Source: an uncultured Acetatifactor sp.
Lineage (GTDB): Bacteria > Bacillota > Clostridia > Lachnospirales > Lachnospiraceae
Reading direction: 5' to 3'
NCBI GenBank assembly: GCA_934433135.1
Contig: CAKRZO010000026.1
Coordinates: forward strand, 1-48,988
DNA length: 48,988 bases
Both the position numbers and the translations under genes were made by a program. Positions 9,091-16,605 of the stretch are shown here, piece after piece. The number at the start of each line of letters is the position of its first letter. Position 1 is the first letter of the stretch. The notes beneath the pieces were generated by a model that was not told where the DNA came from, ran no database searches, and was given only the letters and a program-made list of their open reading frames with translations.

Positions 9091-9240
9091 CTATTTTATT
9101 TTCCGTCTGATGTCCCGGTCAGACTTCTTTGCATTTCTTTCCGTTTTTATGTTCTTTTCATTTTCCATCAAAACAGAATAGTCTCCCATTGCATCATAGG
9201 GACACTGCTTCCGATAGATTAAATTTTCTTGTCTGGTCAT
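9091..9240 (-). CDS. Small hypothetical ICE protein (49 aa)
   Basis: An ORF reading MTRQENLIYRKQCPYDAMGD and ending RDIRRKIK, with GGGAGACAGGATTG before its ATG, a good ribosome-binding site. It is hydrophilic with no membrane span. It lies on the same strand as, and between, the XRE regulator and the sigma-like genes. No family is recognised. The ribosome-binding site, the conserved-looking composition and its place in an operon support it as a real gene. Confidence 0.6.
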   Translation of the reverse strand: MTRQENLIYRKQCPYDAMGDYSVLMENEKNIKTERNAKKSDRDIRRKIK

Positions 9241-9319
9241 CAATCCTGTCTCCCTTCCTTGTTTCTGTCTCTTTCTCTCTGTTTGCTATTTTAACAGCAC
9301 AAAAAACTATTATCCTTAG

Positions 9320-9358
9320 CATATATGGGGAGTTTTTTTGTTTTACACCCCATATATG
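9320..9358. promoter_or_regulatory. Inverted repeat CATATATGGGG, candidate operator or terminator
   Basis: Perfect 11-bp arms (9320-9330 and 9348-9358) with a T/A-rich 17-base loop lie nine bases past the XRE stop codon. On the minus strand a TTTTTT run follows about 14 bases later, too far for a classic terminator. A TAAGGATAATAG sequence just beyond could be the -10 of the 49-aa ORF, which would make the repeat an operator. Confidence 0.45.
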
Positions 9359-9366
9359 GTGAAATT

Positions 9367-9723
9367 TCACCTGTACTCATTAAAACTGTCTATCAGCGAA
9401 TCTATTGTCTGCATAATAATTTTCTGCTCTTTCCATTCCATCTTCTGAATACGATAAAATACTTCCTCAAACTGCTTTCTTTTTTCTGCATCGTCCCCCT
9501 CTTTTCCCATCAGGATATTGGCATCTGTTTCCAGGATCTCAATCATCTTCCTGAAAATCTCAACAGACATTGCCGTTTGCCCTCCTTCTATCCTGCTGAC
9601 CGTATTGACACTGATACCTGCTTTTTCCGCAAAAGATTCCTGTGACAACTTCATTTCCTGCCTGCGTTTTCTGATCCGTTCTCCCAATTCAATAAGTTCT
9701 GTGGAAATTGCACGATTGCTCAA
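9367..9723 (-). CDS. XRE-family transcriptional regulator of the ICE
   Basis: A 118-residue protein with an N-terminal Cro/C1-type helix-turn-helix at residues ~10-65 (LGERIRKRRQEMKLSQESFAEKAGISVNTVSRIEGG). A helical C-terminal tail rich in Glu, Lys and Ile may mediate dimerisation. The start is TTG with AAAGGAG nine bases upstream. A 21-bp palindrome upstream (9757-9777) is a likely autoregulatory operator. By analogy with ICE repressors it may control the switch between maintenance and transfer genes. No peptidase or sensor domain is present. Confidence 0.85.
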   Translation of the reverse strand: MSNRAISTELIELGERIRKRRQEMKLSQESFAEKAGISVNTVSRIEGGQTAMSVEIFRKMIEILETDANILMGKEGDDAEKRKQFEEVFYRIQKMEWKEQKIIMQTIDSLIDSFNEYR

Positions 9724-9756
9724 TACGGTGTCTCCTTTCCTGCAATTTATCCCAGC

Positions 9757-9777
9757 TTTACGACATTGTGTCGCAAA
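9757..9777. promoter_or_regulatory. Palindromic candidate operator upstream of the XRE gene
   Basis: The sequence has arms TTTaCGACA and TGTCGcAAA around a TTG centre, a dyad of the size bound by XRE dimers. It lies about 35 bases upstream of the XRE start and just downstream, in the minus-strand sense, of the terminator of the preceding gene. Autoregulation is inferred. Confidence 0.5.
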
Positions 9778-9785
9778 GTTTCCAG

Positions 9786-9819
9786 AAAAAAAGCAGCTAA
9801 TTTTGTCTTAGCTGCTTTT
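9786..9819 (-). terminator. Terminator after the small membrane protein gene
   Basis: On the minus strand a 12-bp perfect stem, AAAAGCAGCTAA pairing with TTAGCTGCTTTT, has a seven-base loop and continues into further T residues. It lies just after the stop at 9833 and separates the repA operon from the XRE gene. Confidence 0.85.
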
Positions 9820-9832
9820 CAAAAGATCTATT

Positions 9833-10171
9833 TCATTTTATTCTCGGTATTTTATGTATTCCTGTAATAACTGTGAGCAGGAAAACACTAAGATAAATGA
9901 TTGCCTGTCCAATCATTGCCAGCAATACGACACTTCCTATCAATCCTCCGATCAGAAAATTCATTGTCCATACTGCCAGTGTTCCTCCAAGGTCAAACCC
10001 TCTTGGAACCATCCAGACACACATTTTTCCAATTCCGAATGGTATCCCCATCAGTAGCAACAGCAATAAATAATTGCACTTCCCATCCTGGATACAAAGC
10101 GGTCTCAGCACTGCAAACAATACAGCAATCACCAGTGCTGGAACAATAACTTTTTTTATCATATTTCTCAT
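9833..10171 (-). CDS. Small integral membrane protein (DUF6050-like)
   Basis: A 112-residue, strongly hydrophobic protein with about four predicted membrane spans: residues ~8-25, 34-52, 62-84 and 85-105. The motif IPFGIGKMCVWMVPRGFDLGG and the Gly-rich GGTLAVWTMNFLIGGLIG resemble small membrane proteins annotated DUF6050 beside repA in Lachnospiraceae ICEs. It starts seven bases after the repA stop, so it is the last gene of the parA-parB-repA operon. A role in maintenance or entry exclusion is possible but unsupported. Confidence 0.65.
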   Translation of the reverse strand: MRNMIKKVIVPALVIAVLFAVLRPLCIQDGKCNYLLLLLLMGIPFGIGKMCVWMVPRGFDLGGTLAVWTMNFLIGGLIGSVVLLAMIGQAIIYLSVFLLTVITGIHKIPRIK

Positions 10172-10177
10172 GTTCCT

Positions 10178-11353
10178 TCATCCTCCATACATATCGTGAT
10201 TAACCTCTGCCTGATAATAGCTGTTTATCGTTGCCGGGGCATTATACAAGGCAGTCAAAAGATATGCTTTAATGTTTCCAACCTTGGTCGTATTTCGGTT
10301 CAGACAAAACAGCACATATTCGATATGTGAATAATTCAGCTTCATAAACCTGCTTTTCACCAAAGCAACTGGCTTTTCTGTCCCTGCGATCCGAATCATA
10401 CTGTCCTCCGGCATCATCATAACTTCAATCATCAGTTCTACCAGTTCATCCACATCTTCTTTGGCATGATATTGATAATCTATGTTTTCATGAATCACTT
10501 CACGATATGCCCGCATCTCCTCCATCACATCTCTTTTCTTTTTCAGATTGCCTGATATGATTGGATAGGATTGATTTATCTCAGTTTCACTAATATCAGT
10601 CTTGTTAATATCAGTATTATTAGATTGTGATTTCGGATATTCTGGTTTTGTGATTTCCACTATTCTTGAATGATGATTTTCACCATTTTGGAATTGTGAT
10701 TCTGGAAATTCTTGATTTGTGGTTTTCATCATTCCTGAATTGTGATTTTCACCATTCTGTAATTGTGATTCCACACAATCCTGAATTGTGGATTTCACTA
10801 CTCCTGAATGATGATTTTCACAATTCAGAAAAGTGCCTGTTTTTTCCCTATTCTCAGCTTCTGATTGCAGATTTGCACATTCTTCATGGTTTCCCTGCTC
10901 AGATTGCAGATCTGCACATTTTCTATGATTTTTCTGCTCTGATTGCAAATCTGCACAGCTATCCATCGGCTTTTGGTCTGGCACTTCTCTGAGCATAAAA
11001 TTTTTCACATAAATAACATTAGGCTTTCCCAGTCCCAGACGTTTCTTTTCAATCAGTCCAATCCCATTATTACTGTCCAGCTCTTTTACCAGCTTCACTG
11101 CCTTTTGGGTTCCACAGTTCATCAACTCTGCAATTTCTTCCACCGTGAAAATAATATATACTCTGTCCTCTGAATCCAGCCATCGGTTCTTAATGCTCAG
11201 GCTCATACGGTCCAGCATCAGACCGTATAATACCTTTGCTTCACAAGAAAGAGCTTTAAAGCATGGTTCTGTAAACAGCACTTTCGGGACACGATAAAAG
11301 CTATATTGTTCCGCTTCCATTCCCGTAAAATAATCAAACTGTATCTTCTGCAT
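10178..11353 (-). CDS. Replication initiator protein A (RepA_N family)
   Basis: A 391-residue protein whose first ~125 residues match the RepA_N initiator domain: YSFYRVPKVLFTEPCFKALSCEAKVLYGLMLDRMSLS and a winged-helix region. In plasmids and ICEs such proteins start replication of the circular form. The middle (about residues 127-240) is a repetitive linker of CADLQSE and GENHNSG-type units. The C-terminal ~120 residues (MRAYREVIHENIDYQYHA onward) form the conserved RepA_N-associated tail. The start overlaps the end of parB by 20 bases. It probably lets the ICE replicate autonomously. Confidence 0.88.
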   Translation of the reverse strand: MQKIQFDYFTGMEAEQYSFYRVPKVLFTEPCFKALSCEAKVLYGLMLDRMSLSIKNRWLDSEDRVYIIFTVEEIAELMNCGTQKAVKLVKELDSNNGIGLIEKKRLGLGKPNVIYVKNFMLREVPDQKPMDSCADLQSEQKNHRKCADLQSEQGNHEECANLQSEAENREKTGTFLNCENHHSGVVKSTIQDCVESQLQNGENHNSGMMKTTNQEFPESQFQNGENHHSRIVEITKPEYPKSQSNNTDINKTDISETEINQSYPIISGNLKKKRDVMEEMRAYREVIHENIDYQYHAKEDVDELVELMIEVMMMPEDSMIRIAGTEKPVALVKSRFMKLNYSHIEYVLFCLNRNTTKVGNIKAYLLTALYNAPATINSYYQAEVNHDMYGG

Positions 11354-12239
11354 CTGCTACTCCTTCTCTGTTTTGTTTCCATTTATCCAAAAGCATAAAA
11401 ATAACTTCTTCTATCTGTTCTTTAGAATATGTCTCTGGAAAATAATTGCCGATTTTTTTTGCCGGAATGGTTACATTGATTTTACTGTTTTCTTTTTTCA
11501 ATAAAATGGCATAGATATAACCCTGATTTAATTTTCCATTTGCACTGCATTCCTTTAATTGTTCTGCCTGTTGTTTTGTCGGAAAGATATTACTGTTGAC
11601 AATTCCTTCCAGAAGCCATTCCTGTTCCTGTGGTTTCAGATAAGACAATTTTTCTCCCACTATCATAGGGATTTTATTATCGTCCACATATTCCAATAAT
11701 CCATCTGATAATGAAGCCAGACGGATATATCTCTGCACGGTTCTTCCACTGTCCCCGGCTGTTTCACCAACCATATCTGCCGTATATTTTTCACCTTTAC
11801 TTCCTTGGTGCTTCATAGCATCATATTTCATCTTATAGGCATGGGCCTTTTCACTTGGCAAAATATTTTCACGCTGAATGTTGGAATCGACCATAATTAT
11901 GACAGCTTCATCATCTGTATAGTTTCGTACAAGGACCGGCATAGTTGTTTTGCCACACAGTTCACAGCCTCTTTTTCTCCTGTGACCTGAAATCAGTTCA
12001 TATCCACCTTCTGATCGGGGTCTTACCAGAGCAGGATTTAAAACACCATAGTTTTTAATACTCTCTACTGTCTCAGCCATTTTTTCATCATCGCTCACAC
12101 GAAATGGATGATTTTTAAAAGGATGGAGCTTTTCCAATTCTATTTCCACAACTTGGTTCATACTCTTTTCCGGTGATTCTTCCAATCCCAGTAACTCATC
12201 ATAAGAGGTAAGCTGAATCTCTTTTTTCGGTCTACGCAT
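11334..12239 (-). CDS. ICE-encoded ParB-family partition protein
   Basis: A 301-residue ParB/Spo0J-type protein with the N-terminal nuclease-like/CTP-binding domain: HPFRVSDDEKMAETVESIKNYGVLNPALVRPR, YELISGHRRKRGCEL, DSNIQREN. A central helix-turn-helix lies around residues 125-180 (MVGETAGDSGRTVQRYIRLASL). The C-terminus is shorter than in chromosomal ParB. It overlaps parA by eight bases and repA by 20, forming parA-parB-repA. It is distinct from the chromosomal parB at 44983. The likely role is partition or stability of the excised ICE, or control of repA. Confidence 0.9.
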   Translation of the reverse strand: MRRPKKEIQLTSYDELLGLEESPEKSMNQVVEIELEKLHPFKNHPFRVSDDEKMAETVESIKNYGVLNPALVRPRSEGGYELISGHRRKRGCELCGKTTMPVLVRNYTDDEAVIIMVDSNIQRENILPSEKAHAYKMKYDAMKHQGSKGEKYTADMVGETAGDSGRTVQRYIRLASLSDGLLEYVDDNKIPMIVGEKLSYLKPQEQEWLLEGIVNSNIFPTKQQAEQLKECSANGKLNQGYIYAILLKKENSKINVTIPAKKIGNYFPETYSKEQIEEVIFMLLDKWKQNREGVADAEDTV

Positions 12240-13008
12240 GTTTCAACACCTCCTGAACCAGTTCTCGATAACTGTCTGCACCTTTGCTTTTTCCATCATA
12301 AGAAAAGATACTTACACCCTCCGATGCTGTTTCTGCAAGGCTTTCCGTTCTCGGAATCGTCTGCTCAAAAATCTTAATGTCATTTCCGTATGTAGTTTTA
12401 ATTGCCTGTTTGTTTCTCTTTGCATTATTGTAACGGCAATTATCCATTGTGAACAAAATACCTTCTATCTGCAATTCCGGATTAAACCTCTGATGGATTC
12501 CTTTTACCACTTTCAGTAATTCCATAAGTCCATCTGCCGCATAATATTGTGGCTGTACCGGAATCAGAACGCTGTCCGCTGCACTCAACGCATTGATTGT
12601 CAGCATTCCCAATGATGGCATACAGTCAATCAAAATATAATCATATTCATCTTTCAACAGTTCCAGATACTCTTTCAGTACTTTTTCCCTATCTTCAACA
12701 GTAAATAAGGACATGTCCATTCCGGCAAGCAATTTATTGGACGGAATCAGATCCATCCCTTCTTCATGGTGCAAGACTGCTTCCTTTGGGTCAAACTCCA
12801 GTCCCATGATGATATTTTCCATCATACTCTTTAAAGTCACTTTGAGATTTTTGGGAAATCCCAGTCCCATTGTCAGATGTCCCTGTGGATCTGCATCTAC
12901 CAGCACTACTTTTTTCCCATTCTTTGTCAGTCCGGCTCCCAGATTGATGGTTGTCGTTGTTTTGGCTACTCCGCCCTTCTGATTTGCAATAGCAATTACT
13001 TTACACAT
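12232..13008 (-). CDS. ICE-encoded ParA-family ATPase
   Basis: A 258-residue deviant Walker A ATPase: KGGVAKTTT near residue 11, VDADPQGHLT as the A' motif and YILIDCMPSLG as Walker B. It lacks the N-terminal helix-turn-helix of plasmid P1-type ParA, so it is of the small type. A good ribosome-binding site (GGAGGAAAGTAT) precedes ATG. It forms an operon with parB and repA. It probably positions the replicating ICE and reduces loss during excision. Confidence 0.92.
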   Translation of the reverse strand: MCKVIAIANQKGGVAKTTTTINLGAGLTKNGKKVVLVDADPQGHLTMGLGFPKNLKVTLKSMMENIIMGLEFDPKEAVLHHEEGMDLIPSNKLLAGMDMSLFTVEDREKVLKEYLELLKDEYDYILIDCMPSLGMLTINALSAADSVLIPVQPQYYAADGLMELLKVVKGIHQRFNPELQIEGILFTMDNCRYNNAKRNKQAIKTTYGNDIKIFEQTIPRTESLAETASEGVSIFSYDGKSKGADSYRELVQEVLKHA

Positions 13009-13023
13009 ATACTTTCCTCCGAT

Positions 13024-13188
13024 TTACTGTTTTTCTTCTACTTCTACATAAACACGAAAATATTTACTTGTTCCTTTATTTGCGTAAGCATCAGATACTT
13101 CCAGGACATCCAATTCCTTATGCTTTTCCAAAATACGGCGAAACCATTGAATGTCCTTTAAAGTACCCTGTAATCTAATTTTCAGCAT
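13024..13188 (-). CDS. Small DUF3970-like protein (54 aa)
   Basis: Starting at the ATG at 13188, chosen for its GGGAGGATATAT ribosome-binding site, this encodes MLKIRLQGTLKDIQWFRRIL and ends RVYVEVEEKQ. The pattern KIRLQGT...SDAYANKGTSKYFRVYVEV matches the small alpha-beta DUF3970 family found in phages and mobile elements; function is unknown. It lies 15 bases upstream of parA and overlaps the end of the DUF6075-like gene by 14 bases, so it is part of the same operon. Confidence 0.75.
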   Translation of the reverse strand: MLKIRLQGTLKDIQWFRRILEKHKELDVLEVSDAYANKGTSKYFRVYVEVEEKQ

Positions 13189-13642
13189 ATATATCCTCCC
13201 AGTCTTTGTAAAAGCAATACTCTGGATAACGGATTTTAATGGCTTCCCAGAAATACCGGGCATATCCACAGCAAAACAGATCTTCTACGGTATAACACTG
13301 ACATTCTTTCAACTGATCTTCTTCTGCTTCGTAATCTCCGACGCTTGGTGTTCCATTACAATACAGGTTAAATGCCATACGGACAATTCGTAAACTTCCA
13401 CTGGTCTGCCACCCTTCCTGCAGGCATTCCGTTTTTACACATCCAGTTTTAAAATTATAGATTTTATTCACATTATTTCTTGTGTCTCTGTCGATACCCA
13501 GGCAATAAACCAAAGCCCGATGGTAGACATCCTGATATCTGCATTTTTTCAGATATTCCTCATAAAATTTTTCGTGTTCCCTGCTCTTGAAAGTAATTGT
13601 GCGAGAATTGCTATTCTCTGCTCTTAACGCTGTGTTTGTCAT
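13175..13642 (-). CDS. DUF6075-like ICE protein
   Basis: About 155 residues. I chose the second methionine (13642) because GGAGG lies nine bases before it; the first ATG at 13648 is only three bases from GGAGG. Recognisable features are ITFKSREHEKFYEEYLKKC, the YHRALVYCLGID segment and CQCYTVEDLFCCGYARYFWEAI near the C-terminus. Proteins of this kind (DUF6075) are typical boundary genes of Lachnospiraceae/Tn1549-like ICEs. Function is unknown; the cysteines hint at metal binding but spacing is irregular. It is the first gene inside the ICE at the rlmD side. Confidence 0.7.
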   Translation of the reverse strand: MTNTALRAENSNSRTITFKSREHEKFYEEYLKKCRYQDVYHRALVYCLGIDRDTRNNVNKIYNFKTGCVKTECLQEGWQTSGSLRIVRMAFNLYCNGTPSVGDYEAEEDQLKECQCYTVEDLFCCGYARYFWEAIKIRYPEYCFYKDWEDIYAEN

Positions 13643-13646
13643 TTTC

Positions 13647-13945
13647 ATTTTCCTCCTGAATTTTTAATATTTTGGTATAAAAAAGACACTCCATTTCTGA
13701 AATGCCCTATAAAAAATAGGGACACCCGCTTTTAACAAGTATCCCTATAATCTATCAATGATCTGATAGCTCTCTATTAATTTTCATATTCAAGATTCTT
13801 TGTGTTCCCCGTCCCGAGGTCTAACGCAACAACAACGGTTACTTTCTTCACAAGGCTCTTTTCTTTGTGATTTTCACCTATTTTTCTGAAACTGAAAAAC
13901 TCTACAAAGTGCGTAAATTCAAGGATTTCTACATATTCTTCCTTT
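13647..13945. other. ICE/chromosome junction at the 3' end of rlmD
   Basis: The last ICE-type gene (DUF6075-like) and the 3' end of rlmD are about 280 bases apart. The gap holds a terminator and otherwise only weak micro-ORFs. The rlmD end encodes HVETVVLL, and the 3' end of this methyltransferase gene (rumA/rlmD) is a known ICE attachment site in Firmicutes. The attachment core is probably within roughly 13930-13960, but the other ICE end is outside the window, so the direct repeat cannot be seen. Confidence 0.55.
13711..13746 (-). terminator. Terminator between rlmD and the ICE genes
   Basis: On the minus strand AGGGATAC pairs with GTGTCCCT (one G-U pair) across a ~13-base loop and is followed by ATTTTTTAT. 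It would stop rlmD transcription before the ICE operon that begins at 13642. Confidence 0.75.
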
Positions 13946-15368
13946 GTAGCAACACCACAGTCTCCACATGCACAGTCTGTGGAAACTGATCCACAGGACG
14001 GATTTTTTCCGGAAGATAACCGCCGACCGCAAAGGCTCTCAGGTCTCTGGCCAGGGTCGCCGGATCGCAGCTTACGTATACAATACGCTTGGGCTGCATC
14101 TTTAAAATTGTTGAAAGGCAGTCGGGATCACAGCCTTTTCTGGGAGGATCCACTACAATCACATCTGCACGAATGCCTTCCTTTTCATATTTCTGCGGCA
14201 AAACTTCTTCTGCTTTTCCCGTAAAAAAGGACGCATTGGTAATGTTATTGCAGGAGGCATTTTCCTTTGCATCCCGGATTGCCTGGGGTATAATTTCCAC
14301 TCCGCAGACCTTTTCGGCATTTCCTGCCAGGAAAAGAGAGATCGTTCCGATGCCGCAATACAGATCCCAGACGGTCTCTTTGCCGGTAAGTCCCGCATAA
14401 GCAAGCGCCAGACTATAAAGCTTCTCCGTCTGCAGTGGATTTACCTGGTAAAAAGACAAAGGAGAAATTTTAAACTCCAGCTGCTTTCCGGTATAGGGAA
14501 AACCATTCCTCTGCATATCCCTTACATGGATGACATCGGTTATATAAGCCCGTCCCCACAGACAATAAATCTCCGATCCCATAATGACATTTGTATTCTG
14601 AGTATTGATGCTGACACAGATGCTCGTCATTTCCGGAATCTTTTTCAGACTTTGAATCAATTTTTTAACTCCGGGAATCCGATCCTCCCGGAAAACTCCC
14701 GGCAGATTTAAGACAAGACAAACCATAATTTCCTTGCTGAAAAAACCGGTACGGATCAGAATATGCCTTACCAGCCCCTTTCCGGTTTTCTCATCATAGG
14801 CGGAAACCCCGTTGTCCCTCATATATTCAAGAATTTTATCTAGAATTACCTTATTTTCAGGATTTCCGAGACTGCAGTCGGTATTGGAAATAATGGAATG
14901 GGTTCTTCCTGCATAAAACCCGGCAATTGGTCTGCCTTCCTTATCCGTTCCCACAGGATACTGTGCCTTGTTACGATAACCAAAAGGATCCTCCATTCCC
15001 ATAATAGGCTCCAAAATGCTATCCATAAAAGCTTCTTCAAAGCCTCCGATCCGGATCAGACTGTCTCTTACTTTATCCTGCTTCCATTCCAGCTGTTTTT
15101 CATAAGACAATGCCTGCAACTGGCAGCCTCCGCACTGCCTGTGAAAGGCACAGACCGGATCCATACGAAAAGGAGACGGCACAAGTACCTTCTCCATCCG
15201 CGCATAAGCAAAATGTTTTTTGACCTTGACTATTTTGGCCTCTACCGTATCTCCGATCACAGCGTCTTTTACAAACAAAGTAAAGCCATCTGCTTTGCCG
15301 ATTCCTTCACCGTCTGTTCCCATATCCTCGATTGCTACGGTTACATAATCATTTTTCTTATATTCCAT
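13929..15368 (-). CDS. rlmD: 23S rRNA (uracil-5-)-methyltransferase, RlmD family
   Basis: A 479-residue SAM-dependent RNA m5U methyltransferase. A TRAM domain occupies residues ~1-60 (YVTVAIEDMGTDGEGIGKADG). The Fe-S cysteine cluster CAFHRQCGGCQLQ follows at ~75-90. The SAM-binding motif is DLYCGIGTISLFLA, the DPPRKG motif is present, and VSCDPATLARDL contains the catalytic cysteine. The family methylates 23S rRNA (U1939 by E. coli RlmD); the exact uridine here is not certain. The C-terminus stops soon after HVETVVLLQRKNM, where an ICE adjoins, so the last residues may be element-derived. It is transcribed on its own from the 15.4 kb region. Confidence 0.92.
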   Translation of the reverse strand: MEYKKNDYVTVAIEDMGTDGEGIGKADGFTLFVKDAVIGDTVEAKIVKVKKHFAYARMEKVLVPSPFRMDPVCAFHRQCGGCQLQALSYEKQLEWKQDKVRDSLIRIGGFEEAFMDSILEPIMGMEDPFGYRNKAQYPVGTDKEGRPIAGFYAGRTHSIISNTDCSLGNPENKVILDKILEYMRDNGVSAYDEKTGKGLVRHILIRTGFFSKEIMVCLVLNLPGVFREDRIPGVKKLIQSLKKIPEMTSICVSINTQNTNVIMGSEIYCLWGRAYITDVIHVRDMQRNGFPYTGKQLEFKISPLSFYQVNPLQTEKLYSLALAYAGLTGKETVWDLYCGIGTISLFLAGNAEKVCGVEIIPQAIRDAKENASCNNITNASFFTGKAEEVLPQKYEKEGIRADVIVVDPPRKGCDPDCLSTILKMQPKRIVYVSCDPATLARDLRAFAVGGYLPEKIRPVDQFPQTVHVETVVLLQRKNM

Positions 15369-15478
15369 TTTTTTTATTCCCTGCGCACTTATATATGCAC
15401 TAATCTAAACAACATTACTTATAAAAATATCCTTTTATATGTTTCCCTTACAAAACCACTTTGTGTCCATCTTACGAT

Positions 15479-15506
15479 ATGAGGGACCAAAGTATTTTGT
15501 CCCTCC
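15479..15506. repeat. Perfect hairpin between yhaM and rlmD
   Basis: The arms GAGGGAC and GTCCCTC, with partial pairing of the AAA/TTT inside, form a stable hairpin about 80 bases past the YhaM stop codon on the minus strand. There is no clear U-run, so it could be a weak terminator of yhaM or an mRNA-stabilising structure. Confidence 0.4.
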
Positions 15507-15584
15507 CTGTTTGATATCATGAACATTCGAACTCTGCAGATTTACTGCGTAAATCACTCCCTCAACGCCTATCAGAATGGTTGC

Positions 15585-16526
15585 CTATAAAATAGTCATT
15601 CTCAGATTCGACTCAAACAATCTGTTATAACCAAGCCATCCGGTATCCGTAGTATTTTCCAGTATTTCTTTAAAGGTCTCCATCTTGGCATCAGTATCAT
15701 CCGCATAGTTTAATGCCATAGCCTCCATCAACGCCGGAAGTTTTGGAGAGCCGAATTCATATTTTCCGTGATGTGCCAGAATGCAGTGCTGAAGCTGTGT
15801 CAGCAATACATGCGGATAACCGGGAATCTGACCGGCTTTTTCCGCTACCATCTGAGACCCCATTACGATATGTCCCAACAGCTGACCATCGTCTGTGTAA
15901 TCATTTTCCGGAAAAGGAGAAATCTCCTTCGTCTTTCCGATATCGTGGCAGATTGCCGCAGTCAGCAGAAGATCTCTTTTCAGAATGGGATATGCCTTAC
16001 AATAATAATCGCACAGATTTGCCACCCCTAATGTGTGCTCCAGCAGCCCGCCCACAAATCCATGATGTACGGTCTTGGCTGCGGAAGAGTTCCGAAAAGC
16101 CTTTACAAAAGCCTTATCCTGTATAAAAAAGGACTCAAGAAGCTGTTTATAGTACGTATTTTCTATGCTTGCAATAAAATTCAAAAGTTCCTGATACATT
16201 TCTTCTATGTTTCTGGAACTGACCGGTAGATATTCCGCCGGATTGTATTCTCCTTCTCTGCAAACGCGGATTCTCTTTACATTTACCTGATTGATTCCTT
16301 GAAAATTCACCACATCTCCATAAACTTCTATATAATCCAGAGTATCATAATCTCCGATTCCCGGATTATTAGGTTCCCAGACCTTGGCATCCACCGTTCC
16401 GGTCTTGTCCTGCAGAATCACCGTTTCATACGGCTTTCCGTTTTTTGTCACAGCTGACTGCTTACGTTTACACAGGTAAATGTCATATACCCTGTCGCCC
16501 TCTTTCAAATCTTTAATATATTTCAC
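15585..16526 (-). CDS. yhaM: YhaM-type 3'-5' exoribonuclease (OB-fold plus HD domain)
   Basis: A 313-residue protein matching YhaM/Cbf1. An N-terminal OB-fold nucleic-acid-binding domain spans residues ~10-100 (VILQDKTGTVDAKVWEP). An HD phosphohydrolase domain follows, with HHGFVGGLLEHTLGV, CHDIGKTKE, GHIVMGSQM and ILAHHGKYEFGSP giving the metal ligands. The family degrades single-stranded RNA, and DNA in some homologues, with Mn or Co. The start is GTG (KYIKDLKEGDR) with GGAGG seven bases upstream, inside a partial copy of the hairpin/RBS repeat. It lies 79 bases after the HtrA-like gene on the same strand. Confidence 0.9.
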   Translation of the reverse strand: MKYIKDLKEGDRVYDIYLCKRKQSAVTKNGKPYETVILQDKTGTVDAKVWEPNNPGIGDYDTLDYIEVYGDVVNFQGINQVNVKRIRVCREGEYNPAEYLPVSSRNIEEMYQELLNFIASIENTYYKQLLESFFIQDKAFVKAFRNSSAAKTVHHGFVGGLLEHTLGVANLCDYYCKAYPILKRDLLLTAAICHDIGKTKEISPFPENDYTDDGQLLGHIVMGSQMVAEKAGQIPGYPHVLLTQLQHCILAHHGKYEFGSPKLPALMEAMALNYADDTDAKMETFKEILENTTDTGWLGYNRLFESNLRMTIL

Positions 16527-16560
16527 TTTTATCCTCCATTCCGCAGACGTTTCGATGCCT
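16524..16560 (-). repeat. Hairpin/RBS repeat, copy G (3' half)
   Basis: On the minus strand CGTCTGCGGAATGGAGG then ATAAAAGTGAAA matches copy C at 41035-41060. It supplies the ribosome-binding site and GTG start of yhaM. The 5' half of the hairpin is degraded here. Confidence 0.55.
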
Positions 16561-16605
16561 TTTTTATATCAGCACAAATTGTTTCATTTGCCTTAGTGCC
16601 TTTTT

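Noticed and set aside
10620..10970. CRISPR-like repeated sequence in the ICE.
   Set aside because: The repeats are imperfect, in frame and inside repA, encoding a repetitive protein linker, with no cas genes nearby.
13777..13851. A 24-codon GTG frame (KKVTVVVALDLGTGNTK) at the ICE/rlmD junction.
   Set aside because: Its ribosome-binding site is weak and it lies in the junction between the rlmD end and the terminator; it is too short to support as a gene.
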